Below are positions 26,373 to 34,182 of a stretch of DNA of 64,000 nt, one piece after another. The notes below the pieces were generated by a model. The model searched no databases, was not told the origin of the DNA, and saw only the letters and a list, made by a program, of their open reading frames with translations. Source of the DNA: Desulfoluna spongiiphila. GTDB lineage: Bacteria; Desulfobacterota; Desulfobacteria; Desulfobacterales; Desulfolunaceae. The translations under genes and the position numbers were made by a program. The stretch is from the NCBI RefSeq assembly GCF_900101345.1, contig NZ_FMUX01000010.1, forward strand, positions 1-64,000, written 5' to 3'. Each line of letters opens with the position of its first letter. Within the stretch, counting starts at the first letter, position 1.

Positions 26373-27239
26373 ATGCAGCGACCAGGCAAGTGCACCACAC
26401 ACACCGTAGAGGCTGAGACCATCCACGACCAGGGAACCGGCGCCATGAACGAAGACGCCGTGCGGGTCAACGGCACCCTCTTCGGGGTCTTTGACGGCGC
26501 CACGAGCCTTAACGGAAAAACCTTCGACAGCGGCGCGACCGGGGGATACCTGGCCGCCACCACCGCCGGCGACATCTTTAGCAGAAACGACGGGCCCCTG
26601 ATGGACCTGGCCCACAGGGCCAACGCCGCCATTCGCTGCATGATGCTTGAAAACGGAGTGGATGTGACCTGTAAAGAGAACCTCTGGAGCACCAGCGCAG
26701 CCGTGGGCAGAATCGAAGGAGACAGATTCCACTGGGTTCAATCCGGGGACAGCCCCATCCTGGCAATCTATGAAGACGGCTCCTGCGACCTGCTGGCCAC
26801 GGGGGACGACCACGACCTGGAGACCCTGAAGCTGTGGAAAGAAACCGCAGCCAGCCGGACCGGTTCCATCCTGGATGAGCTCAAGGACCAGATACGCAAG
26901 GTGCGCTCCGGCATGAACATCACCTACGGGGTCATGAACGGCGAGGCACAGGCCATGGACTTTCTCAACCACGGCAGTGTGAGCCTTGAAGGCATCAAGC
27001 ACATCCTCCTGTTCACCGACGGCCTGTTCATCCCCCGGGAAGACCCCGAGGCAGGCATGGATTTTAAAACGCTGGTCTCTCTCTTCCTGGCCGGAGGCCT
27101 ACAGGCCGTAAAGCACCATGTACGGTCCGTGGAACACACCGACCCCGGGTGCCGAAGGTACCCCAGGTTCAAAACCCATGACGACATGGCGGCCATCGCC
27201 CTCTCCTTTTCCTCAACTGGGCGACGTGCCGCCGCCTGA
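26373..27239 (+). CDS. PP2C-type protein phosphatase
   Basis: The 288-residue soluble protein matches the PP2C/SpoIIE-like fold. Metal-binding motifs are MNEDAVRVNG and FGVFDGATSLNG near the N-terminus. WVQSGDSPILAIYEDG and LLFTDGLFIPRED follow, and the last is in HDDMAAIALSF. It probably dephosphorylates Ser/Thr on an unidentified partner. No kinase or anti-sigma factor is adjacent. It starts at ATG after AGGATACTCG and is convergent with the glycosyltransferase. Confidence 0.85.
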   Translation: MQRPGKCTTHTVEAETIHDQGTGAMNEDAVRVNGTLFGVFDGATSLNGKTFDSGATGGYLAATTAGDIFSRNDGPLMDLAHRANAAIRCMMLENGVDVTCKENLWSTSAAVGRIEGDRFHWVQSGDSPILAIYEDGSCDLLATGDDHDLETLKLWKETAASRTGSILDELKDQIRKVRSGMNITYGVMNGEAQAMDFLNHGSVSLEGIKHILLFTDGLFIPREDPEAGMDFKTLVSLFLAGGLQAVKHHVRSVEHTDPGCRRYPRFKTHDDMAAIALSFSSTGRRAAA

Positions 27240-27250
27240 TCCCCAGACCG

Positions 27251-28516
27251 TCACCCCAAACGCATCCCGCCTGCACTGCCGCCACCGGCCTGTCCGCCTT
27301 CCGTCACCTTGTCATACACCCCTTGGATACGCTCAAAGACCCCTGCCCAGGTAAACGGGGCAAGGATCCTGCTGGCCGAGGCCACATCAATCTCCGGGCT
27401 ATCCATGGCCGAGAGAATCTGATCCTTAAGGGCCCCTGCCAGCATCACCTCCAGTTGGGGTTCATCGGCCCCATGGGGCTCGTCCGCCGATTTAAGGGAA
27501 GGCAGGTCCACGAGGCGGACACATCCCGCCGGAGCCTCTCCCAAGACCTCCCGTACCCCCGGCAGCGAGGTGGCCACGATGCGGCATCCCGAGGCAAGGG
27601 CTTCCAAAAGCACCAGGGGAAGGCCCTCAAAAAAAGAAGGGAGGACAAAAAGGTGGGATCGTGCCATCAAGGCCGCCAGGGCATCGTGATCGAGCATGCC
27701 GTGGAACACCACCCGCCCCTTCAAGGGTTCGGCCAGGTCCCGGCACAGGCCCAGTTCCGTGCCGGTGCTGCTGCCGGCCAGGTGAAGCCGCCAGGGAAGG
27801 TCCGTAAGCAAGGACAGGGCCCTCAAAAGCCAGGGCACCCCTTTGGCGCGGCTGAGTTTTCCCGCAAAGAGGATCTCCACGGGGGGTGGGGCGCTTTTCC
27901 CTGCCGGGGCAAAGCGCGCATCGTCGTAACCGCCCCCCACCACATGGATGCGCGCCCCAGGAATCCCATACACAGAGGCAATCTCCCGGGCCTGGGCGCG
28001 GGTCAGGGCCATGACGCCGTCGATACGGCTGCATGCAGGCTGCACCCGCTCCCCCAGGTGGGGGCACGTCTTGAACTGCCGGAGGTCGGTGCCGTGGCAG
28101 CTGGTGACCATGGGGATACCCGGAAAAAGCTCCCGCGCAAGGGCGCTCACCACCCAAAGGTGATGGCTGTGGATGAGATCCGGGGAAAAGGCCTCCACGG
28201 CCCGGGCCAGGGCCTCGGAAAAGGTGGTCTCATAGGCGTCCACCTCCCGGGGGCACAAGGCTGAAAACCGGCGGCTCCTGTAGGGCATCACATCGCTCAT
28301 CCCCACAACGGGAAACGGAAGATCGCCCCCCTCAAACCGGACAAAGGCACACTGCTTCGGGTCAATGCCCGCAAGCTCCGGCGCGTCTTTCTCAGGGATC
28401 CCGGAGAGAAAATAATTGTCATGCCCCCGCTTTTCGGCCTCGCGAATGACCGCCTGGACATACATCCCGCTACCGGTGAGCTCAGGGCGCTGACTGATCA
28501 GATGCAAAATTTTCAT
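27251..28516 (-). CDS. Family 4 glycosyltransferase
   Basis: The 421-residue GT-B enzyme has an N-terminal acceptor domain (LISQRPELTGSGMYVQ, DLIHSHHLWVVSALAREL, TSCHGTDLRQF). Its C-terminal nucleotide-sugar domain has ILFAGKLSRAKGVPWLLRAL, the donor-site motif PSFFEGLPLVLLEALASG, and TSLPGVREVL. It probably adds a sugar to a glycan or lipid. It is not in a polysaccharide cluster, so the acceptor is unknown. AAAGGGA precedes the ATG, and the stop is 11 bases from the convergent PP2C gene. Confidence 0.9.
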   Translation of the reverse strand: MKILHLISQRPELTGSGMYVQAVIREAEKRGHDNYFLSGIPEKDAPELAGIDPKQCAFVRFEGGDLPFPVVGMSDVMPYRSRRFSALCPREVDAYETTFSEALARAVEAFSPDLIHSHHLWVVSALARELFPGIPMVTSCHGTDLRQFKTCPHLGERVQPACSRIDGVMALTRAQAREIASVYGIPGARIHVVGGGYDDARFAPAGKSAPPPVEILFAGKLSRAKGVPWLLRALSLLTDLPWRLHLAGSSTGTELGLCRDLAEPLKGRVVFHGMLDHDALAALMARSHLFVLPSFFEGLPLVLLEALASGCRIVATSLPGVREVLGEAPAGCVRLVDLPSLKSADEPHGADEPQLEVMLAGALKDQILSAMDSPEIDVASASRILAPFTWAGVFERIQGVYDKVTEGGQAGGGSAGGMRLG

Positions 28517-28667
28517 GCGTCCCTTTCCATTTCAAAAACCCGATGACTCGGCTACATGTTTCCGATACCTTAAAAAAGCACACCCCGACACGGGGGGCAC
28601 GCTCCATAAGAGTCATACCCCGGGCCACCGGTTCAACGCCAGACCAATTCCAACGAAGGAGACACCA

Positions 28668-29270
28668 ATGACAGGCCATGGAAACACCGCATCACCCCAC
28701 CACGTCATCCAGCGCGGCGTTGACGGACAACCCCTCTTCTTCTCCGACGACGATTACGCCGACTACATCCGCATCATTGCCGAGGCCTGCAGGCAACGCA
28801 ACGTCCGCGTCTGGGGTTACTGCCTCATGCCCGACCACATCCACCTCATCGCCGTCACCGAAGAGCCCGCCACCCTCGACGCCTGCCTCCACGAGGCAAC
28901 CCTTGGCTACACCGCCTGCCTTGCCCAGCGAAACGCACCGGTCGTGCCCAGTTTCAAGGAGAGACCGGCACGGCACGCCCTTGACGAAACCTACCTGATC
29001 CGCTGCGCACGCTACGTGGAGATCAATCCCGTCAAACGCAACTACGTCCGTGTCCCCGAGGCATGGGCCTTCAGCAGCGCCGCCGCCCACATCAGCGGAA
29101 AAGACGACGCCCTGGTCACCGTGGCCCCGCTGCTGGATCGCGTCCGGAAAAACTGGTCTGACTTTCTCGCCACCCCCATCCCCAGCGAAGAGGCCGACCT
29201 CTTCTACGCCCACGAACAAAGCGGCAAGCCCATGGTTCGCAAGCCTTCCGATTCCACGTTGACGCAGTGA
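28668..29270 (+). CDS. REP-associated tyrosine transposase (RAYT, Y1/IS200-like)
   Basis: The 200-residue protein belongs to the Y1 HUH transposase superfamily. The HUH motif is in YCLMPDHIHLIAV (about residues 58-70). The probable catalytic Tyr is in EATLGYTACLAQRN (about residue 94), and ARYVEINPVKRNYV is the usual downstream motif. AAGGAG precedes the ATG. RAYTs are single-copy domesticated transposases linked to REP palindromes. Two copies of the dispersed repeat lie just downstream (29308 and 29499), so it is the natural candidate for spreading the family. No IS ends are visible. Confidence 0.88.
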   Translation: MTGHGNTASPHHVIQRGVDGQPLFFSDDDYADYIRIIAEACRQRNVRVWGYCLMPDHIHLIAVTEEPATLDACLHEATLGYTACLAQRNAPVVPSFKERPARHALDETYLIRCARYVEINPVKRNYVRVPEAWAFSSAAAHISGKDDALVTVAPLLDRVRKNWSDFLATPIPSEEADLFYAHEQSGKPMVRKPSDSTLTQ

Positions 29271-29307
29271 ACATGTTTTAAATTTAAAAGGGAAAAACGA
29301 AAGCAAT

Positions 29308-29340
29308 GCCTCCGGTGGCAAGGTGCGGGCACCTTGAAAC
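29308..29340 (+). repeat. Dispersed repeat, left-end fragment beside RAYT
   Basis: GCCTCCGGTGGCAAGGTGCGG is followed by GCACCTTGAAA, 37 bases after the RAYT stop codon. Confidence 0.75.
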
Positions 29341-29498
29341 CCTATGGCGAATGCATGAAGGCAACTATTATGCGATCGTTCTCGGGGCATTCGCGTGATG
29401 TATGGCATGTTGCAACTGTTTTTGCAGGAGAGGCCCATTTCACCCTTCTGGAAACACGATGAAGGGCGTTTGGGATTCGCTTGACTTTAACCAGAATA

Positions 29499-29683
29499 GC
29501 TCCGGCGGCAAGGTGTGCCACCTTGAAAGCAAATGGCGAATGCGCTTTCCCCTTCGCTCCTCAGGGAAAATCACATTCGCTATCGATTTTGATTGCTCTG
29601 AACCTGTTTTTTAAAGCCTGTTTAGTAAACCCGTCGATCTAAGATCAGGCAAAAGTTTAGCCCCCGGCAGGGCCGCCGGAGGC
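29499..29683 (+). repeat. Dispersed repeat, full copy beside RAYT
   Basis: It starts GCTCCGGCGGCAAGG and ends GGCCGCCGGAGGC, 185 bases with every module and a small insertion (GTCGATCTAAGATCAGG) in place of the AAACTTTTC arm. With the fragment at 29308 it fills most of the 467-base gap. Confidence 0.88.
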
Positions 29684-29737
29684 ACGTTTTCCCCCACATG
29701 AACCATAGAAACCCGGGAGCAGTCGCGCACCGGAGGG

Positions 29738-30832
29738 TTACCCGCACTCACACGCCGGGTCGGAGCACGACCCGTGACCGCCCCTACCGAAAAGAACGAG
29801 CCCGAAGAGAACCAGGGCGCTGACCGTGCCGATCAGGGTGCGCCCGGCATGTTCGGCACCTGCCTGCCAGCCGGCGGTGAGGCCGGTCATGGAGTAGACG
29901 GCGTCCACGGCAAAGCCCAGGATAAAGGAGGAGACCATGATTCCTACAAGGTAAAGAATCATGGATTTTTTCCCCAGGATGCCGGTGATGACGGAAAGGG
30001 CCGCGGCATTGGTGGCGGGCCCTGCCAGGAGAAAAACCAGGGCGGCGCCGGGGTTCAGCCCTTTGAGAACCAGGGCGGCGGCGATGGGGGTAGAGGCCGT
30101 GGCACACACGTAAAGGGGGGTACCGATGACCAGCATCACCAGCATGGCCACCAGGTGGTTGCCGAGGTAGGCATCCACAAGCTCCGGCGACACAAAGACG
30201 GTGATGAAGCCTGCGATAACCACGCCCACAAAGAACCATCCGGAGATATCGGTAAACAGGTCGCCGAAGGAGAACCGCATGCCCATGCGCAGGCGCTCCA
30301 TGATCGTAGGCTTGCTGGCCGGTGCGGAACACCCGCACCCGCAGGAGGAGGGCTCATCCCCGGCCGGAGCCATGGTAAAGACCTCCATGGGGGCCGGGAC
30401 GGGCGCCACTTTTTTCACGTCCGGATCCAGGCTGCGCACCAGCTGACCGGTGACCATGGCCGTCAAAAAGGCGGAGAGGGGACGCAGAAGAGCCATCAAC
30501 GGGTCCAGAAGGGCCCAGGTCACGGCAATGGAGTCCACGCCGGTTTCCGGTGTGGAGATCAAAAAAGAGGTGGTGGCCCCTTTGCTGGCCCCCTGCTTGC
30601 GAAGGCCAGCGGCAGCCGGCAGCACCCCGCAGCTGCAAAGGGGGATGGGCACCCCGAAGAGTGATGCTTTCAGAAGGCTTGCCCCGTTCTCCCGTCCGAG
30701 GTGACGCGCCACAAAATCATCCGGGATAAAGGCCTTGAGAAGGCCCGCGATAAAAAAGCCAAACAGCATGTAGGGTGCTGAAAGACACAGGACATTCCAG
30801 CTTTCCGCGAGAATCCGTTCCAGTAATATCAT
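29738..30832 (-). CDS. SO_0444-type metal efflux permease (DUF318 family)
   Basis: The 364-residue inner-membrane protein has about eight helices in two halves. The family motifs GVPIPLCSCGVLPAAAGLRKQGASKG (in two parts) and GTPLYVCATASTPIAAALVLKG carry conserved Cys and Pro within membranes. A loop SSCGCGCSAP and the tail CSDPACECG add soft-metal ligands. Members are annotated as Cu/Zn efflux transporters, mostly by association. An ArsR regulator lies directly upstream on the same strand but is separated by a terminator and a second operator-like site. Confidence 0.86.
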   Translation of the reverse strand: MILLERILAESWNVLCLSAPYMLFGFFIAGLLKAFIPDDFVARHLGRENGASLLKASLFGVPIPLCSCGVLPAAAGLRKQGASKGATTSFLISTPETGVDSIAVTWALLDPLMALLRPLSAFLTAMVTGQLVRSLDPDVKKVAPVPAPMEVFTMAPAGDEPSSCGCGCSAPASKPTIMERLRMGMRFSFGDLFTDISGWFFVGVVIAGFITVFVSPELVDAYLGNHLVAMLVMLVIGTPLYVCATASTPIAAALVLKGLNPGAALVFLLAGPATNAAALSVITGILGKKSMILYLVGIMVSSFILGFAVDAVYSMTGLTAGWQAGAEHAGRTLIGTVSALVLFGLVLFGRGGHGSCSDPACECG

Positions 30833-30848
30833 ATCGTTTCCTTTGGCT

Positions 30849-30872
30849 CATGTGTGACCACATGTTCACATG
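30849..30872. promoter_or_regulatory. Operator-like palindrome before the metal permease
   Basis: CATGTG and CACATG flank 12 bases that include another CATGTT; the region is 17-40 bases upstream of the permease start. It resembles the site at 31296-31315 in its CACAT half. Confidence 0.4.
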
Positions 30873-30879
30873 TTGTATC

Positions 30880-30905
30880 AAAAAAAAGCGGGAGAGCCCT
30901 CCCGC
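30880..30905 (-). terminator. Rho-independent terminator of the ArsR gene
   Basis: On the minus strand GCGGGAG pairs with CTCCCGC around four bases and is followed by eight T. It separates the regulator from the permease. Confidence 0.9.
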
Positions 30906-30921
30906 GATCAGCCTGTCCCAA

Positions 30922-31278
30922 CTATTCATTCACGTGCTGAAGCCCCTGTTCAAAAAGGGTCTGCACATGCATGTCGTCCAGGCTGTAAATAGCATTCTTT
31001 CCGTCCTTGCGGTACTTGACCAGCTTGTGGGAACGAAGCACCCGAAGCTGGTGGCTCACGGCCGATGAACTCATGTCCAGAATATCCGCCAGGGCGCACA
31101 CGCAGAGTTCCGAAAAGGAGAGGGCATGGAGGATCCGTACCCTTGTGGAGTCGCCCAGGGCCTTGAAGAGCTCCGCAAGGTGAAACAGGGTCTCATCCGG
31201 TTCCATCCTGGTTCTGACTTCATCTGCGACTTCCGGGTTCATGCACTCGATCTGGCAGGTATCGGGTCTGTTGTCCAT
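30922..31278 (-). CDS. ArsR/SmtB-family metal-responsive regulator
   Basis: The 118-residue winged-helix regulator has LAELFKALGDSTRVRILHAL, the metal-site motif ELCVCALADIL in the alpha-3 position, and the recognition helix SSSAVSHQLRVLRSHKLVKYRKDG. The CxC pair suggests a thiophilic metal such as Cd, Pb, As or Cu. An N-terminal pair (CQIEC) could add ligands. It probably represses itself and the SO_0444-type permease, with release on metal binding. TAAGGAG precedes the ATG. Confidence 0.92.
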   Translation of the reverse strand: MDNRPDTCQIECMNPEVADEVRTRMEPDETLFHLAELFKALGDSTRVRILHALSFSELCVCALADILDMSSSAVSHQLRVLRSHKLVKYRKDGKNAIYSLDDMHVQTLFEQGLQHVNE

Positions 31279-31295
31279 TGAAACTCCTTACACTT

Positions 31296-31315
31296 GAATA
31301 TATGCTCACATATTC
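31296..31315. promoter_or_regulatory. Putative ArsR autoregulatory operator
   Basis: GAATATATG-CT-CACATATTC is an inverted repeat with eight of nine arm positions matching, 18-37 bases upstream of the ArsR start. Size and AT-rich arms fit ArsR/SmtB sites. Confidence 0.65.
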
Positions 31316-31384
31316 CAATACGCAACCCCTGTCAACAAAATCCGGGATTACCCTGTGAAAATATCTAAAAAAACGCCCTGACGT

Positions 31385-31846
31385 TTACGCCGAAGCCGGC
31401 AGCTGGTCCAACTGAATGTTGCGGGGATAAAACCCCAGGCGGCGGTAAAATGCAAGGGCAGCGTCGTTGCCGTACACAACCGAAAGGGACCTCCGGGTCA
31501 CCTTTTTTTCATCCATCCAGGCAAGCCCCCGGCGGGCCAGGGCCTCTCCCAGGCCGCAGCCCCTGAAGTCCTCCTCCACATAGAGGGAGTCCACCTCCCC
31601 CGTCCCGGAAGGCGAAATCGTGCAGACGCAGTACCCCACGTCCCGGCCGCTCCGGACGGCCAGGTCCACCCGCACCTCTCCGCCATGGCACAGGATATCG
31701 GCGGTTCGGTCGACAAAGGTGCGCCCCGCCAGAAACTCCGAGAAATGGACCGAATGGGCCGCATGATGAGTTTTAAGTTTCTCCCACAACGGCCCCACCC
31801 GCCCCAGGAGCTCTTCGCCGCCGGTGTCAAATCCCACCTTGCTCAT
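31385..31846 (-). CDS. GNAT-family N-acetyltransferase
   Basis: The 153-residue protein has the acetyl-CoA site EEDFRGCGLGEALARRGLAWMDEKKV and the usual end YGNDAALAFYRRLGFYPR. The N-terminal half is less conserved, so the substrate cannot be told. It starts four bases after the stop of the upstream sensor gene and is probably co-transcribed with it. Confidence 0.88.
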   Translation of the reverse strand: MSKVGFDTGGEELLGRVGPLWEKLKTHHAAHSVHFSEFLAGRTFVDRTADILCHGGEVRVDLAVRSGRDVGYCVCTISPSGTGEVDSLYVEEDFRGCGLGEALARRGLAWMDEKKVTRRSLSVVYGNDAALAFYRRLGFYPRNIQLDQLPASA

Positions 31847-31850
31847 CTCA

Positions 31851-33455
31851 CTACTTCCCGGCCCCTAAGTATTTCAACATCTGGCGCATGGTCAGGCTCA
31901 GGCTGGAGGGCCCGCTGCGCACATAAAACGACTCATCCTTCTTGTTCAGAAGAAACACGGGCCGATCCGCCCGTTCACATTCGATGACCAGCACGGTGTG
32001 GCCGTCGATGGTGCCGATGGACAGGTGAAGGTACTGGGTGAACTCCAGGCCGATGTGCTGGTTCATGAGATTCCGAAAGTGCAGCCGGCATTTGTCCTCG
32101 CTTTCAAACCCGTCCGGGGCCGTGCCCACGATCTCCCCGTCATCGTTGACGCCGATGGCAATGATCCCTCCGGCCGTGTTCATAAAGGCCACCACGGTTT
32201 TCAACCAGGCGATTTCGATGTTTTTGTCGTTTTTGTCCGTCTTGAGGTTCATGCGCATGGTGGACTTGAACTCCAGGGAGGAGCCTTCACCCCGGGCAAT
32301 CAGACGCCGCACGTCGTCTTCAAAATGCGCGTCCCGGATCACCTGGTTCGGCATGTCCCGGAGCTGGTGCCTGTATTTCCAGGTGAGGAACCCGGCCATC
32401 ACAAAGCCCGCCCCCAGGATGATCAGCCCGATGAGCAGGATTCCCCACCGCCGCTCCAAAACCTTCTGCAGGAAGTCGGATTGCGGCACCACCACACCAA
32501 TCCAGAACTCCCTGGTGTCTGCGGTGATGGGCTGTACCCCCGCCCAGTAGGTCCGGCCTTCGATAGTAAAGGTAAAGGCATCTGTGGGCTTGCCCTTGGC
32601 ATGCCAGGCACCCATGGCCTGACGGACATCCGGGGCCTCCACCTCGGTGTGGTCCAGGTAAAACTGATGGGTTTCGGTACGTTTTTCGCTGCTCACCGGA
32701 TGGTAGACCGAGGCATCGCCGTCAAAGAGAAACGCCGTGCCGTTGGGCCCGACGTTGGTTTCGGAAATCCGGTTGAACAAATCGTTGACGGACACATCAA
32801 GGGCCAGCACGGAGGTGAGGGGGTCCTTCTCCTCCGAGGTCCAGGCCATGATCGCCGATAACCCGGGGAGATCTATGTAGTCCAGCATGTAGGGGGGAAG
32901 CCAGGTGACATCGGCCTGGTTGCCCGAGGTAAGGGAAAGGCCTTTCTTGTACCAGAACCGCTGGGTCACATCGTAGGGTTTTTCTTCCACCCGGGTGTCG
33001 ATGAGCTGGCCGTTCACCCACTGCTTCCAGGTGGTGACCCCGGGTCGCTTCGGGGTGACGGTCCGGGTGATCCAGATATTTTCATTGGCCGTCAGCAGGT
33101 AGGAACGGCCGTCGGTGTCTCCGAACTTCACCGCCGCCGCCTGGGGCATGTTCTCCATCATGGGAATTAGCTTGGCGGTGATGGAGGCAATGTCGTCCAT
33201 CTGCCAGATCCCTGCGACTCCCCACTTTTGTATCAGGAGCGCATTGTTCCGCACCGGCTCGTAAAACTGAAAAATGGCATCGGATGTGGCCCGCAGGTTC
33301 TGGCGGATATGCTCCTGGGCGATGTCGTTGCGTATGTTGGCCCCCTGGATGAGGGTCACCGCCGTGATGGCCCCGGTGGTCAACAGGATCACCACAATCA
33401 GGTCGCGCAACAGCCTTTGCCGTGTCCCGGCGGGGTTGAGCAGTGTTTTTATCAT
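31851..33455 (-). CDS. Membrane sensor with Cache domain fused to AlbA_2 (Schlafen-like) domain
   Basis: The 534-residue protein starts with a helix (LRDLIVVILLTTGAITAVTLI), then a periplasmic double-Cache-like domain (about 40-325) with FWYKKGLSLTSGNQADVTW. A second helix (GILLIGLIILGAGFVMAGFLTW) follows. The cytoplasmic part (about 385-530) is an AlbA_2/divergent AAA-4 type domain: EGSSLEFKSTM, FMNTAGGIIAIGVNDDGEIVG, SFYVRSGPSS. No kinase, GGDEF or methyl-accepting domain is present, so the output is unusual. I chose ATG 33455 after GAAAGG; the frame extends to 33506. Confidence 0.82.
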   Translation of the reverse strand: MIKTLLNPAGTRQRLLRDLIVVILLTTGAITAVTLIQGANIRNDIAQEHIRQNLRATSDAIFQFYEPVRNNALLIQKWGVAGIWQMDDIASITAKLIPMMENMPQAAAVKFGDTDGRSYLLTANENIWITRTVTPKRPGVTTWKQWVNGQLIDTRVEEKPYDVTQRFWYKKGLSLTSGNQADVTWLPPYMLDYIDLPGLSAIMAWTSEEKDPLTSVLALDVSVNDLFNRISETNVGPNGTAFLFDGDASVYHPVSSEKRTETHQFYLDHTEVEAPDVRQAMGAWHAKGKPTDAFTFTIEGRTYWAGVQPITADTREFWIGVVVPQSDFLQKVLERRWGILLIGLIILGAGFVMAGFLTWKYRHQLRDMPNQVIRDAHFEDDVRRLIARGEGSSLEFKSTMRMNLKTDKNDKNIEIAWLKTVVAFMNTAGGIIAIGVNDDGEIVGTAPDGFESEDKCRLHFRNLMNQHIGLEFTQYLHLSIGTIDGHTVLVIECERADRPVFLLNKKDESFYVRSGPSSLSLTMRQMLKYLGAGK

Positions 33456-33557
33456 TGAAAACCTTTCGTCTCTCAGCTGGCATGCAAAAAAGAGGCAGTA
33501 TGCCACAAAAACCCAAGAGTCTAAACCTCTGACCGGCCTGGATCTCGGACGTTGTGG

Positions 33558-34154
33558 CTACACATGCCCTTCCACGCATCGCACGATGGCCCTCTCGTGA
33601 TAGTCAACGATTCGTTGCCGTCCCTCGACGGACATCAGGAGCTGCCGGCACTCCTCTTCATTGTCCATAAAAAAATTTTCCGTAAGAACGGCGGGCATGG
33701 CGGTGTTCCTCAGCACAAAAAAATTCCTGTCCTTGTCATACTCCCCGTCCCTTAAATCAGCACGCAGGGGCTTTTCGGGAAATTCCCGAACAAACTCTTG
33801 GCCAAAACAGTGGGCCGCCGCATCACTTTGTGTGGTCCCTTTGGACGTGAACACCTCAAAGCCGGAGCCGCCCCCTGCGTTGGCGTGCACGCTCACAAAA
33901 AGAGACGGCCGGCCTTTGTAGCGGTTTGCCCTGTTGACCCGGGTCCGCAGGGTGACGTCCCGCTGCTCGGGAGCAATGAGGACATAGGGGATATGTCTCC
34001 GGCTCAGCCGCTCGGACAGCCCGTTGACAATCCACCGATTGAACTCCCCTTCAAAGAGCTGGCTCCCGTCGCTCCATTTGGGGGACCGCTTCCCCGGGGT
34101 CTGGTAAACGCCATCGATCACACCGCCATGACCTGCATCCAACAAGATCAACAT
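33558..34154 (-). CDS. N-acetylmuramoyl-L-alanine amidase (Amidase_3)
   Basis: The 198-residue zinc amidase has LLDAGHGG with the first zinc His, a catalytic-type Glu in LFEGEFNRW, SVHANAGGGSGFEVF with the second His, and AVLTENFFMDN with the terminal Glu. There is no signal peptide or cell-wall-binding domain, unlike typical AmiA/B/C. It may be exported another way or act in lysis or spore-like recycling. No other phage gene is nearby. Confidence 0.85.
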   Translation of the reverse strand: MLILLDAGHGGVIDGVYQTPGKRSPKWSDGSQLFEGEFNRWIVNGLSERLSRRHIPYVLIAPEQRDVTLRTRVNRANRYKGRPSLFVSVHANAGGGSGFEVFTSKGTTQSDAAAHCFGQEFVREFPEKPLRADLRDGEYDKDRNFFVLRNTAMPAVLTENFFMDNEEECRQLLMSVEGRQRIVDYHERAIVRCVEGHV

Positions 34155-34182
34155 GAAAATATCTTCCTTTGTCTAAAAACCT

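Noticed and set aside
33558-34154. Prophage remnant around the amidase
   Set aside because: No integrase, holin, capsid or tail gene and no attachment repeats are present; neighbours are ordinary metabolic and regulatory genes.
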